Origin: Blastobasis lacticolella
Taxonomy: Eukaryota > Arthropoda > Insecta > Lepidoptera > Blastobasidae
Assembly (NCBI GenBank): GCA_905147135.1
Contig: LR990049.1
Coordinates: 12,355,428-12,419,427 of the forward strand
Direction: 5' to 3'
Length of the DNA stretch: 64,000 nt
Shown here one piece after another: positions 21,886 through 34,999 of this stretch. The notes under the pieces were generated by a model, which had not been told where the DNA came from, did no database searches, and worked only from the letters and a program-made list of their open reading frames with translations. Numbering within the stretch: position 1 is the stretch's first letter; the number at the start of each line of letters is the position of its first letter. The position numbers and the translations under genes are program-made.

Positions 21886-22627
21886 TTTAAAAGCTGGGCG
21901 TACAAAAGACCTAACCATATCGTCCATTTAATACTTATATACTTATTTTTATGTATTTTTGACAAAACGTCCAACTTTTATTTTTAGGTAGTACGCGCCT
22001 AAATTTATATTTGACTTAACACAGCTGTATGGCCAAGTGTCTCAAGCAAGGGTTGAAAGCTAACATACTGGTGCGAAATCCCAGCAGCCAGATACTTCAT
22101 CTATAAATATTTGCTCACACAACACTTCTACCACTATTTACGCTGTAAATATTACGTACGAGAACCATATATCATGTGAAAGTAGACATTTGTCGTGCTC
22201 GGATGTAGGTAGCTACATACACGCGCAGTAACCTTATTTATGATTAATGAATAACGAAGTCAAACATCCCGCATCTCATTTATATTTGCTTACTGTGTCG
22301 CGTCTCGCTCATTTATAAACCATCGTCGACCGGGAATACCTGTAGCTTCCAATTTGGAAATACCATATTTTGTCTGCTTCAAAGCAGAAATTGTAGGTTA
22401 CAAATCCGGAGTGAAATAATTTATGTCAGGGATTAAGCTGACTCAATGAAAGAGGATCCACTGAAAGAGCTACGGCATCAGAATAGGGCCGGGCTTGATG
22501 ACACTCCCGTTTCCTAAATGCGTTTGTAACGATAATACAATTAACCGATGTTAGGTACGATTAAACGAAATAATCTGATACGAGTAAACGAATCTGGGGA
22601 ACAAATTAATTACGTGTTGATGAAACG

Positions 22628-22785
22628 GATCATGAGTAATCATGATCCAATCAGGTTACCCTGGTAGCAGGGTCAAGGAAGTCAGGTGGCACTCGCTCCA
22701 CTGTAGGTAATTATCTGATTTGCCAAATCCTGGATCATGGTTAAGGCGAAACCAAAACCGGGACATTAAACGCTAAGATTATTAT
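22628..22785 (+). mobile_element. SINE family A, 5'-truncated copy
   Basis: AATCATGATCCAATCAGG through CCAAATCCTGGATCATGG to CCGGGACATTAAACGC. Confidence 0.8.
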
Positions 22786-22789
22786 GATT

Positions 22790-24900
22790 ACCTTGGTTAC
22801 CTTAACAACAGTCAATGCCTTGTAGTAGCCGCAACAGTTAACAACATTACGTCTTACACGACACGACAAAACAAAAATATTCGTGTCCCATTTTCATTTC
22901 GATTCGCGTGTAAAGTGAGAACATGTAGAGGAAATATTGTTGCGAATATTTCGCAAGTAACGCCGTCACGTCCGTCCCTCGTAGGAATGCGCACCGTGAC
23001 TACGATATCGTCAAATAAAATTTGACCAATAGCCAAAATAAATGGGGTTTCATGCCCGTCGCATCCCATATTCACGGCTGCTTGTGAAACTCAGTCGCGG
23101 AATGGGAGTGTAGGGGGCTCCAAACGGTTCATTCCCTTTGTTTTATGAGACAATTAAGAGGCGAAGGGACGCCGAGGCGGGCGCGAAGAGTAAATTTTTG
23201 TTCACTGTAATAAAAGAAGGGAGAGCATTTAAATAGCAGATTGAAAACTCCTAACGATCTTTATTAAGAATGTAGATTTAGCTGGCTCGATAAGTAAATA
23301 CTATTTTACATTTCTCACCGTAATTACAATTGAATTATAATTACACGTTTTTCATTGTTTCGCAACAGAACACAGTTGAGGAAACAGTTGCGGAAAATAA
23401 AATAAAATAAAGAATGCTTTAGCAATTTAACAGTGCACTCCGGCATTCTTGTTTGAAACTAAAACTTTTCTATTTAAACTTCTGGACAGCTTCCTTTTCG
23501 TTGTTTGTAAATGTTTTAGTCGTCATTGTGTTTCACCCAAATTTCGCCCACTGTGAATGTGCTAATAAAACACAATAGGTACAAAAAGCGCGGTTGCATT
23601 ATGAAATACAAACTTGGTTAGATTTTCCAGCGTTAAATAATTGTTAGTTAATGCCATTAATTTGCATTTATATAATATTAATAACAATATAATTATGGGA
23701 TGGTCTAAAAGTTATTGGCTTTCCCGTCATGGAGGCTAACACCAATATATTTCGCCAAGTCCTTAAGAGGCGCAAAGTTCCGTCCCTTAGTGTAAAAGGG
23801 CCATTCCAGCGAGAGCTTTCGCGCATACCTTATGAATTTTAATTTTCATTTAGGTATGCATGCACCGAGTTTTAAAAACATTATAACACGTCAAAAATAA
23901 TAGCACCCCAGCTTAACATAAACGCTCGTGTTAAAAGGTTTTCGTAAGAGCATAACGCCTTTGTGTCTTTTTCTGACCCTCGTCAAAAGTAATTGTATTA
24001 TGGAGCAATTATTTCGCATTTTCATAAATATAATTACTTTTCCGGCACCGAGATTCTTTTTATTAACGCGAGTGGCCAGGGCGCGCAGTCCACTGCGTTC
24101 GCTTTGTGTGCGCGGAAATTCATTTGTGGAAGCTAATTCGCGAAATGAGTCGCAGCACAGACACTCCCACACAAAAACTCCACTCGTCAACAAAGGAATT
24201 AGGTAGATACAAATTTAGGGTTTAGAAAATAAGCTTATCTTTAGACCCTTATAATCCCCGGCCGCAACTCTGATCCCTCAGAATGGAGTAGTCCTACTGA
24301 GATTGACGTTTACAACGTTATCTGTCCTGGCAGGCGGCGGGCTTTGGAACTAGCGCAATATGATCACCATACCCGCGCCGCACACATCCACTGCGTAATA
24401 TCACCCTCAGCTGACACTGGGACCCGTGTAATGCCGCAAATTTTCTTTGAAGTTGGATCGCTCCCAAAGTCCATTGTTTCCAGTAGCTTATATTCAACCT
24501 CTTTCGGGTAAGTGTGCTGGCAAACGGTTGAGAAGCCGGATTCTTGTTCTGGACTACTCACATTGAAACTAAATTATTGGGAATTAGATTTGGCTGATTG
24601 CATTTATTTACACAAAAATACATTTGATAATTGAATTTAATAAAAAAGAACGCAGACTGCGAGTCAGAATCGCATACGAAGGGTTCCGTATCATAAATAC
24701 AAATCATTCTTAGGTTACCAACAAGATTTTGATACCAGAGCAACATGTAATTCTCAAAATTAGACACTATATAAACCTTGAGGCATGAGCCCGATTCACT
24801 CTTGAGCGATTTTATTTATAGTTAGCCCCTATCCGGTACCGTAAATAGCTCTGAAAATGCCGAAATATGCACGATTCTCGTTCGAGGACAAATACGAAAC
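22790..24900. other. Mostly unassigned DNA
   Basis: Several open frames under 101 codons overlap on both strands without recognised motifs, apart from the candidate exon at 24364-24561. Confidence 0.4.
24364..24561 (-). CDS. Possible orphan exon, family unknown
   Basis: A 65-codon minus-strand frame with protein-like composition (CQHTYPKEVEYKLLETMDFG, KICGITRVPVSAEGD, ITQWMCAARVW). A GTATGG donor follows the codons for CAAR, and AG acceptors precede it. No partner exon or family could be recognised, and chance cannot be excluded. Confidence 0.25.
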   Translation of the reverse strand: MSSPEQESGFSTVCQHTYPKEVEYKLLETMDFGSDPTSKKICGITRVPVSAEGDITQWMCAARVW

Positions 24901-24924
24901 CCTAAAACCGGCTTAAATCTATAT

Positions 24925-25110
24925 ATAGTATAAAACAAAGTCGCTTCCCACTGCCTCTCATTACCTATCTATGTTTGTATTTATGTATGTGTCTACGTAC
25001 GCTTACGATCTTTTAAACTACGCAACGAAATTTAATGCGGTTTTCATTTCAATTCGTATTCAAGAAGGAGGTTTTGAAGCAAGAAAAAAGGGTAGATAGG
25101 TGCAAAGTAG
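24925..25110 (+). repeat. Interspersed repeat with TTTTAAACTACGCAACG core, copy 1
   Basis: AGTATAAAACAAAGTCGCTT, then GATCTTTTAAACTACGC and AACGAAATTTAATGCGGTTT. A second copy is at 45400-45575. Noncoding. Confidence 0.6.
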
Positions 25111-25130
25111 CGATGTAGCGCCGAGTCCAC

Positions 25131-25392
25131 TATCATCATCATCATCACAGCCCATAACAGTCCACTACAGGACTTTGGGCCTCTCCCGCAAAAGGGGAGG
25201 TTATTGCCATAATCTCCACGCTTGGCAGGCGGGTTGGAGATTGCAGTGTTGCAAACATAACAATGAAAAACGCTGCTGCCCATTTTCCAGTTTATGGAGA
25301 CTAGATATTTTGCCTCTAAACGTTAGTCGCCTTGTACGACACCCACGAGTGTAAGGGGTTGGTGCTATTCTACTCTACCGGTCATCACACGG
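25131..25392 (-). mobile_element. GAT-tailed short retroelement, copy 3
   Basis: Near full length, from (ATC)n plus CACAGCCCATAACAGTCC to CTACCGGTCATCACACGGC on the plus strand. Confidence 0.8.
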
Positions 25393-25399
25393 CTAACAC

Positions 25400-28300
25400 G
25401 GCCGAGTCCACTAGCCAACCTATAATTAAAGCACTGGCACTAAAACATAAATACATCACACCTTTGAACATGGCCACGTTACCTACCGGGAGACATGAAA
25501 ATGAAATAAAGGCTGGAGCACACTCATCCCTCTTGCTCCACTACACCGGGCTCTTCCACCATTCATTTCCGCCAACACAAAAGGTGCGCTATCGTATATT
25601 TGCTAAACTCTCCACTTGATGACCGGGGGCGCTCGCACCAGATTTTAACATTCAAACAAACATTCATATGCATGTCAGACTGGAGTAGGATTTATTATTT
25701 CACAGCTTTATTAAGTTTATCGCGGAAGCTTTGTTTGATGCGAGTTTGGATTGCGCTCCTGGTTTTATGATTTTTTAATAGGTTTACACAGTTTGTATAA
25801 ACCGTTTTAAGGGTATGTTCCGGGTTTCTTACCGCGTACCTTTGTCGGCGAGTAGCCCGATATTTTAGTAACATACCCTTAAAATGTGTGATAATAACCG
25901 CGATAGTTTAAAACATTATTGTATAAACCGGTTCTTACGTGGTTCTTGGAGTAAAATACGTAATCTCGATAAATAAAACTTCAATTCATGCTACAAGAAG
26001 AAGACGTTCACTCGAACAATTCGACGCATACCTATGACCAATACCCCAAAAGGTCAAACCATACATTTTTGGCCAATTGTGTGCTTAGATTGTAATATCC
26101 CACACATACCGCACACCTACCCTACATCTAACCTACATTTACCCTACACCTACTCTACACCTTCTTGCGTTTATACATCTGTTTAATTCGTCTGTATTAT
26201 AGCGAACAAAACCATAAATTATTATTCAAATCGATCCAGCTATTCTCGAGTTTTAGCGAGACTAACGCACATCAATTACTTTTATGTACTTTGTAGTAGG
26301 TACTAAAGATATTACTACCAGCAAATGAAATAATTCTTGAGTCAACATTATTCCCCCCTCTAAATCATTTTAGAACCAATATACCGCGTCGATTAATATG
26401 CTACGCGAACTTTTCGACTGCGGTGCAGACGCTACGTCCGTCAGCGAGCCTACCAGTTGTAGAGGGTCGTAGCGTTTGCTACGACAGTGGCAACGATATA
26501 GCGTGTATGGAAGTGTTCTTGTATTACGTTAATAACCTATTAGGCAGTGAACAATGCGCATCGGCTTGTTTCGGATTCGAACTCAAACGCTACGAAGCTG
26601 AACTAGCCGACGTGCATAATGTATCGCCGACATCTGTACGCCAAACGCCGCTTTCTCGGTCCCTTTCCGGACACGTGCTGCGTATTTTATACGACAAATT
26701 CGGTCATTTAAAGATCCATACCTACAGTCACACAACACAGTAACACAGCTACATTTCCACGAGATAGACGAGGTGAACACTAATCCTATCCGTTTGCTTT
26801 GACCCCAGCTATTGGGACTCAGGCCCAATGTCCCTTGTGGTTTTAAAGCGCTTAGGCCCTTCAGTTTCGGTGCCGTGCGGCGTCTATATCCGATTCAGGA
26901 GAACAGGCTTATGTTTGGGCGCCCGCTTTGTAGCAGGAAATGTATTATTGAGCAAATGCAAAAAGGTTAAGCCTGAAATTAAAACTGTAGTAGCGGTTTT
27001 CCTCTGTAACAGAATTGTTGAAACTCATTTTATTATTAGTCTGGAGGGAAATGCGTTATTTTTTGTCATTTAGACTTCCAGTACATCCGCATAAATGACG
27101 TTGAGTTGTAATTTAACTGTATCTAGATTTAAATACTCTAGATTACGATTGCATCACAGGTAGGGTTATGACCGACGCCACCGTGACATCGTTTCATAAC
27201 AGATTTGACACGAACCAGTGTAACCAGCCTAAGTTAAACTCATCGGATAACTACTCCTTGTAGCAGCCGCCAACTGCAATGTCAAGTCGGGCCATCTCTT
27301 AGTCTACAACCGTATCGTAACATCAAGATGAAAGGTTTTAGTCGACACAGAGTCTGATTTATGGGTACTCTACGCTATATGGTGGAGCAGAGGCTTAACA
27401 AAACCGATTACTCCTTGTTAGCAACTAACGGCACTATGACTGGTAACTATTGGGTGAGTCCGAAGCTCAATTGGGTCTCTGACGTCACTTCGCCTGGCGG
27501 TTCATAGTGGCCGAATAAATAAATCAAACCCATCATACAGACACAAGCTTTCACCAGCTCTTGCGTTTATTTCCTAGGGAAGCATATGGCCCGCCAATGA
27601 TTTCTTTTTTTATGATGCCGCCAATGATGCTTTCTTGGTCACGACTTCACGAGGTTCCTTCTACAATGAAGGTAATCGTGTTCGTAAAATAACGTGACAT
27701 TTTCGGAAATCTGCGACTACCGAAGTGTCGTTGTGTCTCAATATTTTACATCATCTACTATATTTCTATTTTATGCTTTCTGTAATTTATCTTGCACAAC
27801 CCCCCTAGTAGGTAGGTACTTATATTTACCGGTGCAAGGTACCACATTTCAACATATAAATAACCAAACCGCTTTTATAGGAACCCGTGAAATTCAATTT
27901 CCGTCAATATCATATTACCTACGGTTTTTTTATAATGCATGTGCTATCGTGAGAGATAAAATAAAATTGGAGGAACATTTCATCCGATTTTGGTCTTATT
28001 TTAGGTGGCGTAGGATAAAAATGGCGTTCCTTTTACGTTGGAAGTGCGGGGTCTTATATTTCGGAAAAAGTAATTTTTCTAATATGTTTAAATTATGCAC
28101 CACTACAATTTTGTACCAATAATATTAACGATACGCAAAGGTCTCAAATTTTGTCTACGAACTATGTTTAATAGATTGGAGGGCGCCATAGGTTATCCTA
28201 CGTGATCGAGTACATGAAAAATTCCAGTTTGTAGTGATAGTAGACGTTTAGGAGACCCACAAAACTTTGGTTTGCCCGTGCACAATCTAGAACAAAAAAT

Positions 28301-29740
28301 ATATTTTTTACTTCTACTTTTCGTAGCGATTATACTCACATATCCTCTTGTGTGCGTTCTATAACTAAAAAACCGGTTCACCTCACATTTTTTGGCAGTT
28401 TCGCTATTCAGACACACAAAAAAGAAAAGTGACTTTATATAATTTAATAGGTTTTTGCACCACCCTCGAATGAAAGATCCATGGAAATCTATTTAACTAA
28501 AACTGGACAAAAACATAACGAAATCAAATCCAAGGCCCATAAAAAACCACCACCTACCTACCGCATTCATCGAAAACATCCCGCCGAATCCACCGAAACT
28601 CCTCGCCTCCGGGCTGATATTATTTAGCGCAGGCCCTTACGCAGTCACCGTAGCCGATCATAAAAGCGGCTGTCTCCGCGGTATTGGGCGGCTAGATGGA
28701 ACCCATCCAAGGGTGGTCGTACCAATCGTAAATTACGCCCGCTCCCGGGCCTACCCGGCGTGCGGTAACGTGCTCCTTATGGCCCTTGAAAACGCAATTT
28801 TAGCATACGCAACATTAAAACTGTATACAACGTGCGAATCTTGCTGTCCCGGCTAGAATTATAGGAGCGCGAAAGTAAATTCGCTTTCTTTTGTTCAGGT
28901 TCTGTGTTAGGAGGGCTTTTAGCGCTACATCTTTAGTACAATAAATACTTGGGTTTTTATAGGAAATAATGTTAACTTGAGTACCTATAATACATTATTA
29001 CACTTGAAGATACGTTATAATAGGTGGTTTACATATTTTTAAAAACTATTCCGCATACTAAATAAACAATGACCTGAAGGATGTGCTACGAACGAAAAGC
29101 AAGATATTTATTATTAAAATGAAATGTTAGACAAAACCTGTGTGTTAAAATTAAAACGTCACACGCCTTTATAAACTAGTGAAATGCTCTAACCACTGCT
29201 AGTGAGCACACTTCGTAACAAAAACATCCCTAAAATTATATACCACTGTAAAACTTATTACGGCGAGGATAGAGTTTATGACATTTTCAAGAATGGGCAA
29301 ATTTCCCATGGGAATGATAACGACTTGAGGGCAACACTACACTATGTGAGGAACGGCCATAGCATAAAAGGACCACCCTTTGAAATGTAGTCGTGATGTT
29401 TCAAAGGAATAAAAAACCACACATTTCCTTGGCCCTGAGCGGCGTCGTTTTCTCATTTCTTTACATAACGACGAAAAACGTACTAAAAAGCTTTAATGGA
29501 TTGTTTAGGTTGTCGACGTAAATCTACGCTGATACACGACTGCGTAAATCCCCTTTTTGGTTGATCCCCCTTTTTATATTTTTTTCCTTGTTTATACCTA
29601 AGGCTGCGGGGCCTACTCCGCAAATAGTTTTTTTCAATACACTTGCTCGTAAAGGTGATTTTTGGCTTACAATGTAACCTATTAAGCGCTTGCTTTTTGT
29701 TTTCTTTTCATAAAAATTATATACTTAATAATATACTATA
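25400..29740. other. No supported gene
   Basis: ORFs at 25332-25619, 26423-26743 and 27694-28122 show no recognised domain or splice context. A 15-bp perfect inverted repeat lies at 25805-25819 and 25870-25884, an 8-bp palindrome GTCGTAGC/GCTACGAC near 26468, and a conspicuously GC-rich unique block at 28560-28800. Confidence 0.4.
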
Positions 29741-29741
29741 A

Positions 29742-29905
29742 TTTACACAGCGCCACCTAGCCATAAAGTTAGCAAAGCTTGTATTATAGGTACTAGATAA
29801 CTGATAAATTAGCTGTATACTTTTAAATACATACATATTATAAAGACCCGTAACATTTCAATTTCTGCTCGGCCGGAAATCGAACTCGGGACGTATAATC
29901 CAGCG
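29742..29905 (-). mobile_element. SINE family B, degenerate copy
   Basis: ACACAGCGCCACCTAGCC, TTTCAATTTCTGCTCGGCCG and GAAATCGAACTCGGGAC correspond to the tail, middle and B-box region of the tRNA-Gly SINE. Confidence 0.75.
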
Positions 29906-30537
29906 TCGGGATAATCTAGCAGTATTTGGGGATTGAATTGAACGTTAAACTACGTAATCCGTGAAAAACATACGCAAATACACCTTGTAGAAATTGTATT
30001 TTATAATTCTGGAAACGTGCCGGCCAAAAATTAAATAATGAATCAGGTGCGTCTTAATTTATACAAAGAGCCCTGATAGGGGTGCTTACGGTCGGTTAAT
30101 TAGTGTCTGATCTCCTCTGAGGGTATACGAAAACTTTTTATACAGCTTTTTATCAACCCAAGCCACTTAGTTTGGAGATTATTTTTTATTTTGGATATTT
30201 TTGTTAATTTTATGAGAAAGATTGAACACTTTTTTGATAATTAACTAAAATTAAGAGAGTACTTTATACTTAATTACTTTCGTTCTCCCGTTTGCTTAAT
30301 AACTTATATAAGTGCTACTTAACTAGCCTACCAACTTAGTGAGAGTCGCAGAAAGTCGATGCCGCAAGAGTAAGTTTGCAAGTTATTTTCTTATAGTAAG
30401 TATTGAGTCGATTAACTCACTTATTTAATGTAGTGTCAATATGCTTTTATACCTACGATTTAGGAGTACCCCACCTTTCGTCTCCATGATCAGATCAGCT
30501 CAATGGTATAAACATTGCATTGTCACTGAACTTACAT

Positions 30538-30790
30538 TATCATTAGTCCACTGCGGATGAGTCCTGAGGGCCTCTCCCACGAAAGGGGAGGTTATTGCCA
30601 TGATCTCCACGCTGGGCAGGCGGGTTGGAGATCGCAGTGTTATAAATGTAACAATGGATAACGCGGCTGTCTATTTTCAAGTTTATGGAGACTCTAGATC
30701 CTTTCTTCGTAAACATTAGTCGCTTTGAACGACACTCATGAGTGTAAGGAGTTGGTGCTATTCTACTCTACCGGACACCACACGGCTAGC
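30538..30790 (-). mobile_element. GAT-tailed short retroelement, copy 4
   Basis: Starts at ATTAGTCCACTGCGG and ends ACCGGACACCACACGGC on the plus strand; about 250 bp, several point changes, tail lost. Confidence 0.78.
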
Positions 30791-30907
30791 GATATTACAT
30801 AAGTGTGCAAAATATCAGCTCAATCGAAAACCGGTAAATGGGTCTTTAACTTGCAAAATTTTATTACGAACAGACATGGGGATATGTGAAACTAAATAAC
30901 AGCTTAT

Positions 30908-30952
30908 AAAATAGTTTGCGCGACCGAAACGTCGCGTCGCGCAAACTATTTT
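30908..30952. repeat. 17-bp perfect inverted repeat
   Basis: AAAATAGTTTGCGCGAC (30908-30924) and GTCGCGCAAACTATTTT (30936-30952) with an 11-base loop. Confidence 0.9.
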
Positions 30953-31289
30953 AGCGTCGCGTGGCGTCTAGTTTAATAATAAGGTGATGAAACAAAGGAC
31001 ACCGAAACGGCGATATCAACAAAGGCGCAACTTGCAAATGGCGTATATAAAATTCTGTTTTACACCGAGACCGTAGCCTAGTATTAGGCGGTGCTGGCGG
31101 TACTGTCGGCGAGGGTGTGGGGGATATTTTAAAATGAAGAGTGCTTGCAGTGGCGGGAGATAATGTGTCGGTTAATGGAGTGTCGCAGTCGGCGCATAGA
31201 GCGCTAAGCGCCTCTCGGCAACGCGGGCCGCGTGCAAACGACCATGTGACGCGGAAATATCGATGTAACATCACATGCTACAGTATTTA

Positions 31290-31455
31290 ATGATTTAAAG
31301 ATTAAAAGTGGCTTATGCTGAGTGTGGCCCCATTGCACATCTCCTTATGGCACAGGTAACGAAGTTTCTTGTAAGCTGTATTATGACCTAATGTACTGTG
31401 CCATGTGTGAGATAGATGTAATAAACGATTTTTATTTATTTATTTATTTAAATAG
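31290..31455 (+). mobile_element. LINE 3' tail with (ATTT)n end
   Basis: A non-coding stretch ends in GTAATAAACG followed by (ATTT)n at about 31430-31450, which fits the polyadenylation-like 3' end of a truncated LINE. Confidence 0.5.
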
Positions 31456-31499
31456 TGAATGTGGTGCTTGCGCTGATAAAATACTTTTTCTTCTTTTTC

Positions 31500-31715
31500 G
31501 ATGACCTGAGTGGTTCAGTTGGTTAACATGGCGGTCTGCCACGCAGAGATCCCGGGTTCGATTCCCGGCCGAGCTGAAATTGAAATGATGAACTTTGATT
31601 TCTGTTACGGGTTGGGTGTGTGTGTATAATAAGTATACTATCTAAAAAAAGTGTATAATTCGTTTCTCAGTTATCTTACACCAATAACACAAGCTTTGCT
31701 TACTTACGGTGTGTT
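31500..31715 (+). mobile_element. tRNA-Gly-derived SINE family B, full copy
   Basis: Head GACCTGAGTGGTTCAGTTGG, anticodon-loop region CTGCCACGC, B box GGGTTCGATTCCCGG, then the body to CAAGCTTTGCTTACTTACGG. Confidence 0.88.
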
Positions 31716-32439
31716 TGTTCAAGCGTATTATATTTAGCATATTATCCCTTACCTACATACCAATTCCTACTAAACAATGAAACGTGCTTTGCTTCTACCT
31801 TTTGTCACTCTGTAGGTACACCCAGTGTATTAATTGGAGCGGCCAAATTCTGCACGTAACATTTCCGTAAATCCAGGAAGTGAATAAATGGAATTGCAAA
31901 AAAAAGAGGGATCGGCTAAAATCGGGTGAACACATCGGTTCCTGGCGCACCGCTTCCACGTTACATGCGCTTGCATTTGACCGGTCTTTATTGGTCGGTA
32001 ACGCGCAATCAACTCGACAAACAATGGCGCGTTTTTTGAATGCAATAACACGCGGGAAATAATTGATTGGAAACGGGTCAGGTAAGTGGATGGGGTTTGA
32101 ATTAAAACTAAAGTGTTTATTCGGATATTTATATCACATAATGTGATGGCAAAAATTCTCCGTCCGATACTATGAAACAAAGCTAAGAACCATCCCAATG
32201 AAACTGACTTCAAAATGAAAACAACTCGGTATGCCACAGATAAACATGTCGTAGACTAGGGCAGACTCTAGCAGAGGAAAGATCCATCAGAAGGTATTTT
32301 CTGGATAGTTTCGTGAAATAAAGATCAACCGAACAGTTTAATGTTGTATTGAGATAATAAAGCGATATTACAATAAAAATAGCAAACAATGAAAGCATAG
32401 GATGACTTTAGGATAATTTTAAGTAACAGATAATAATGT

Positions 32440-32645
32440 GGGACTACCGAACCCGTGGGTCACTGGAAGACCCGCCACCACCCATGGCCATCCCGCGAGG
32501 CCGAAACGCAAGGTGCGCCGGGGAATCTATTCACGTGCGCCCTTGTACAAATTATAATTTGGTAGTCCTTTCTGTACTCACACTCTCCTTTATGGAGTAC
32601 GGCTATGTGATGCGAGGCAATTAATAAATACTTCTTCTTTCTTCA
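32440..32645 (+). mobile_element. Possible LINE 3' end with (TTC)n tail
   Basis: A GC-rich stretch changes to GGCAATTAATAAATAC and a TTC repeat at 32631-32643. The layout suggests a LINE 3' end; no protein motif supports it. Confidence 0.35.
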
Positions 32646-32854
32646 ATGGATGAGCGGCTAGTTACACGTCTTGACTCGTCGATGGTCGAATGGGAAGTGC
32701 TCATTGCGACCGCGTGCCGAATATGACGTCTTCACAGTATTTCCAGCTATCCGCAAGGTGGCGCTTCGAATAACGTTGCGTTTCTTAGCCAAATGATAAC
32801 TAGGCTTATGACCCTCTACGACAAACACTTATATACTTACAGCATTTTATTTTT

Positions 32855-32940
32855 TTATTTTAGCCACTTCTGTCCCATTGCAGGGCAAAGGCCTCCCTAT
32901 CCATCTTCCACGACTTACGGTCGGATGCAGCATAGAGAAA
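32855..32940 (-). mobile_element. Short antisense LINE-like scrap
   Basis: CCCATTGCAGGGCAAAGGCC, then ATCTTCCACGACTTACG resembles antisense LINE segments frequent in moths. Confidence 0.35.
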
Positions 32941-32989
32941 AATAATAACACGTACAAGATACCTTTCCTTGCGAGTGGAAGGCTAAATA

Positions 32990-33160
32990 TAACCAAACTG
33001 ACAGAAAAAGTCGATCAACCCCCGACCGAGTTTACTTAATCGCAAATATTTTCTAGACTACTGAACCGTTTTTAAAGAGATTAAACTGGTATTCGAATAG
33101 AGACACAGAGTCACAGATATGCACGTCAAACTTATAACTCCCCTCTATTTTCGTCGTGAG
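32990..33160 (-). repeat. Inverted copy of the repeat at 3420-3655
   Basis: The minus strand reads GGGGAGTTATAAGTTTGACG, TGTGACTCTGTGTC and the GGTCGGGGGTTGATCG-type end. Confidence 0.45.
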
Positions 33161-33589
33161 TTAAAAATAATACTCTTCAGTGCCAAATATCGTGAGTAAT
33201 ATCTTGCAAGACTTTATATCATATCCACTTATACCTTCCATTACCTTAACTTTTTTACTCCCGAAATCGCTATCTGTTACAGAAAATCTTATCGGAACAC
33301 GCTCTGACACGAAATACGATACGAGTCTGACAAAATGATGACGGGGAGAATTTTGATTGACGATGAAGTTGAGTGATGAAAATATTGTAAAAAAAAATAT
33401 TATATTGTAAACGATAAATCTTGGTAAATGTACGAGTAGGTACCTATAGAACTACATAATATGGTTGTGTATTCTGCTATTAACCTACTCACGTTTGTTT
33501 CTAGCTTTATTATATTTATGTGAATTTATTTGTAGATATCCATCTTATTATCCGTACATTTATCTCTGTTTCGGTTATAGTTGCATAAA

Positions 33590-33748
33590 CGGTTCCCCTC
33601 CTCCATTTTGGCTCGCATCTTCTCTTGCACCGCTTACCTTTTTCTTAACCCAATATCTCTTGGTTGACTGGTAGATGAGGCTATTTTAGCTTTAAGTCCA
33701 ATATTACACTTTTAGTGCATGAAGTTTTAATAAATAAATAAATAATGT
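33590..33748 (+). mobile_element. LINE 3' tail
   Basis: CCCTCCTCCATTTTGGC, TTGACTGGTAGATGAGGC, TTTTAGCTTTAAGTCC and (AAAT)n match 8728-8885. Confidence 0.75.
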
Positions 33749-33749
33749 G

Positions 33750-34870
33750 CGTTACAAATAAACCAAGAAACTTTGTAAAATCATAACATTAAGACGTGAT
33801 TACTCCGGCTGTCGAGCGGAACGCTTAGCCGCAAAACCTTTCCTGGACACATTTCCAAGACAAAAGGCAGAGTTTTTCCTACGCCAGGCTGCATAACATA
33901 TTACGCTTATCTTATTCACATTTACTGTCCTGCCAGCCTGTGGCAGGGAAAAAACTTAGCCACGTTTAGAGGTCCTTCGGTGGGGAAGTACCTAATTGGT
34001 TTCGGTCAGATTGGGGCCGCATTCTTGTAGTCTGATTTTTGTCCACTATGTAAGTTGTTAATTTTTGAGTTATGTTTTTTTATTTATAAATTACTAGCGA
34101 TGTGTCTTTATGTGATAGTGAAAACCTTATCAAAATCCGTTGCATGGGTTAGGCGGTGTCATCCGGTATTCCTCTGTATGTCTGTATAGGTATCCGCTAA
34201 CGGATTAACACAGACAGGCACCTTTTGTTATACGTGTTAGGAGGATCAACAACAAACGTTTTCTTCGTAGTCGATAATTGTATCTCAACAATCTACTCAA
34301 CGATAAAATATGAATACTAAGAATCAGATGGCTACGAACTACAAGACCGATGTCAAAAAACTGTGAAATTCATTAAGAATATGCTTAGAATTAACATCCG
34401 TATAATAACTACGAATATCGGGCTTACAGAGTAACCCATGGATTTAACCAGAATAGGAGGCCTCTACGACTCTGGCTAACGGAGAGTGTTCGCTCGCACA
34501 CGGGGACATAATAGGCGCCTTAAAACTGTGCACATAAATTCTAAAAGTTTCCCAATTTGAATTTAACTAACAAGTTGAGATTTTCTTGGGAGCACACTAA
34601 AAAGTTCTTAGTGTTTTAACTAAGGCGCCGCTTGCGGTAGTAAGAAAAAAAAATACTCAGCTAACGAGCTCTGCGAGGATTTACAGATTCAAACGCTAAA
34701 AATAAATGTTGACTAAGGAATTACTTGCTAGATGTAAGTAGAAAAGAATTAGGTCTAACTAACAAAATTGTACCAATCGTGTTTGGGAAATTATTAAAAA
34801 ATAAGTGCCGAAAGTACTCGAGCTAGTAATTCGAAAGGATTAATTTTTAAGAGTTATTTTCTGTATATTT
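33750..34870. other. Unassigned DNA
   Basis: Includes a stretch near 34095-34215 (CTTATCAAAATCCGTTGC, then TCTGTCTGTATAGG) that resembles insect non-autonomous repeats. No gene signal. Confidence 0.35.
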
Positions 34871-34873
34871 GTG

Positions 34874-34998
34874 TTATAGAGGTGGGGCAACGCATTGGCG
34901 ACACCCCTGGTGTTGCTAATATCTGTAGGCAGCGGTGACCACTTTCCAGCAGGCCCAGTCAGGCCCGCTTGCCTGTTTGCCTACAGTATAAATTTATT
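34874..34998 (+). mobile_element. LINE 3'-end fragment
   Basis: AACGCATTGGCGACACCCC, TGGTGTTGCTAATATC, GCAGCGGTGACCACTTTCC and TTGCCTGTTTGCCTAC match the LINE 3' end at 44551-44660. Confidence 0.7.
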
Positions 34999-34999
34999 T

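Noticed and set aside
26423..26743. 106-codon plus-strand ORF
   Set aside because: No family, no splice context, and a comparably long frame overlaps on the other strand; likely chance.
27694..28122. 142-codon ORF rich in Phe and Tyr
   Set aside because: AT-rich chance frame; composition follows base content, no motif.
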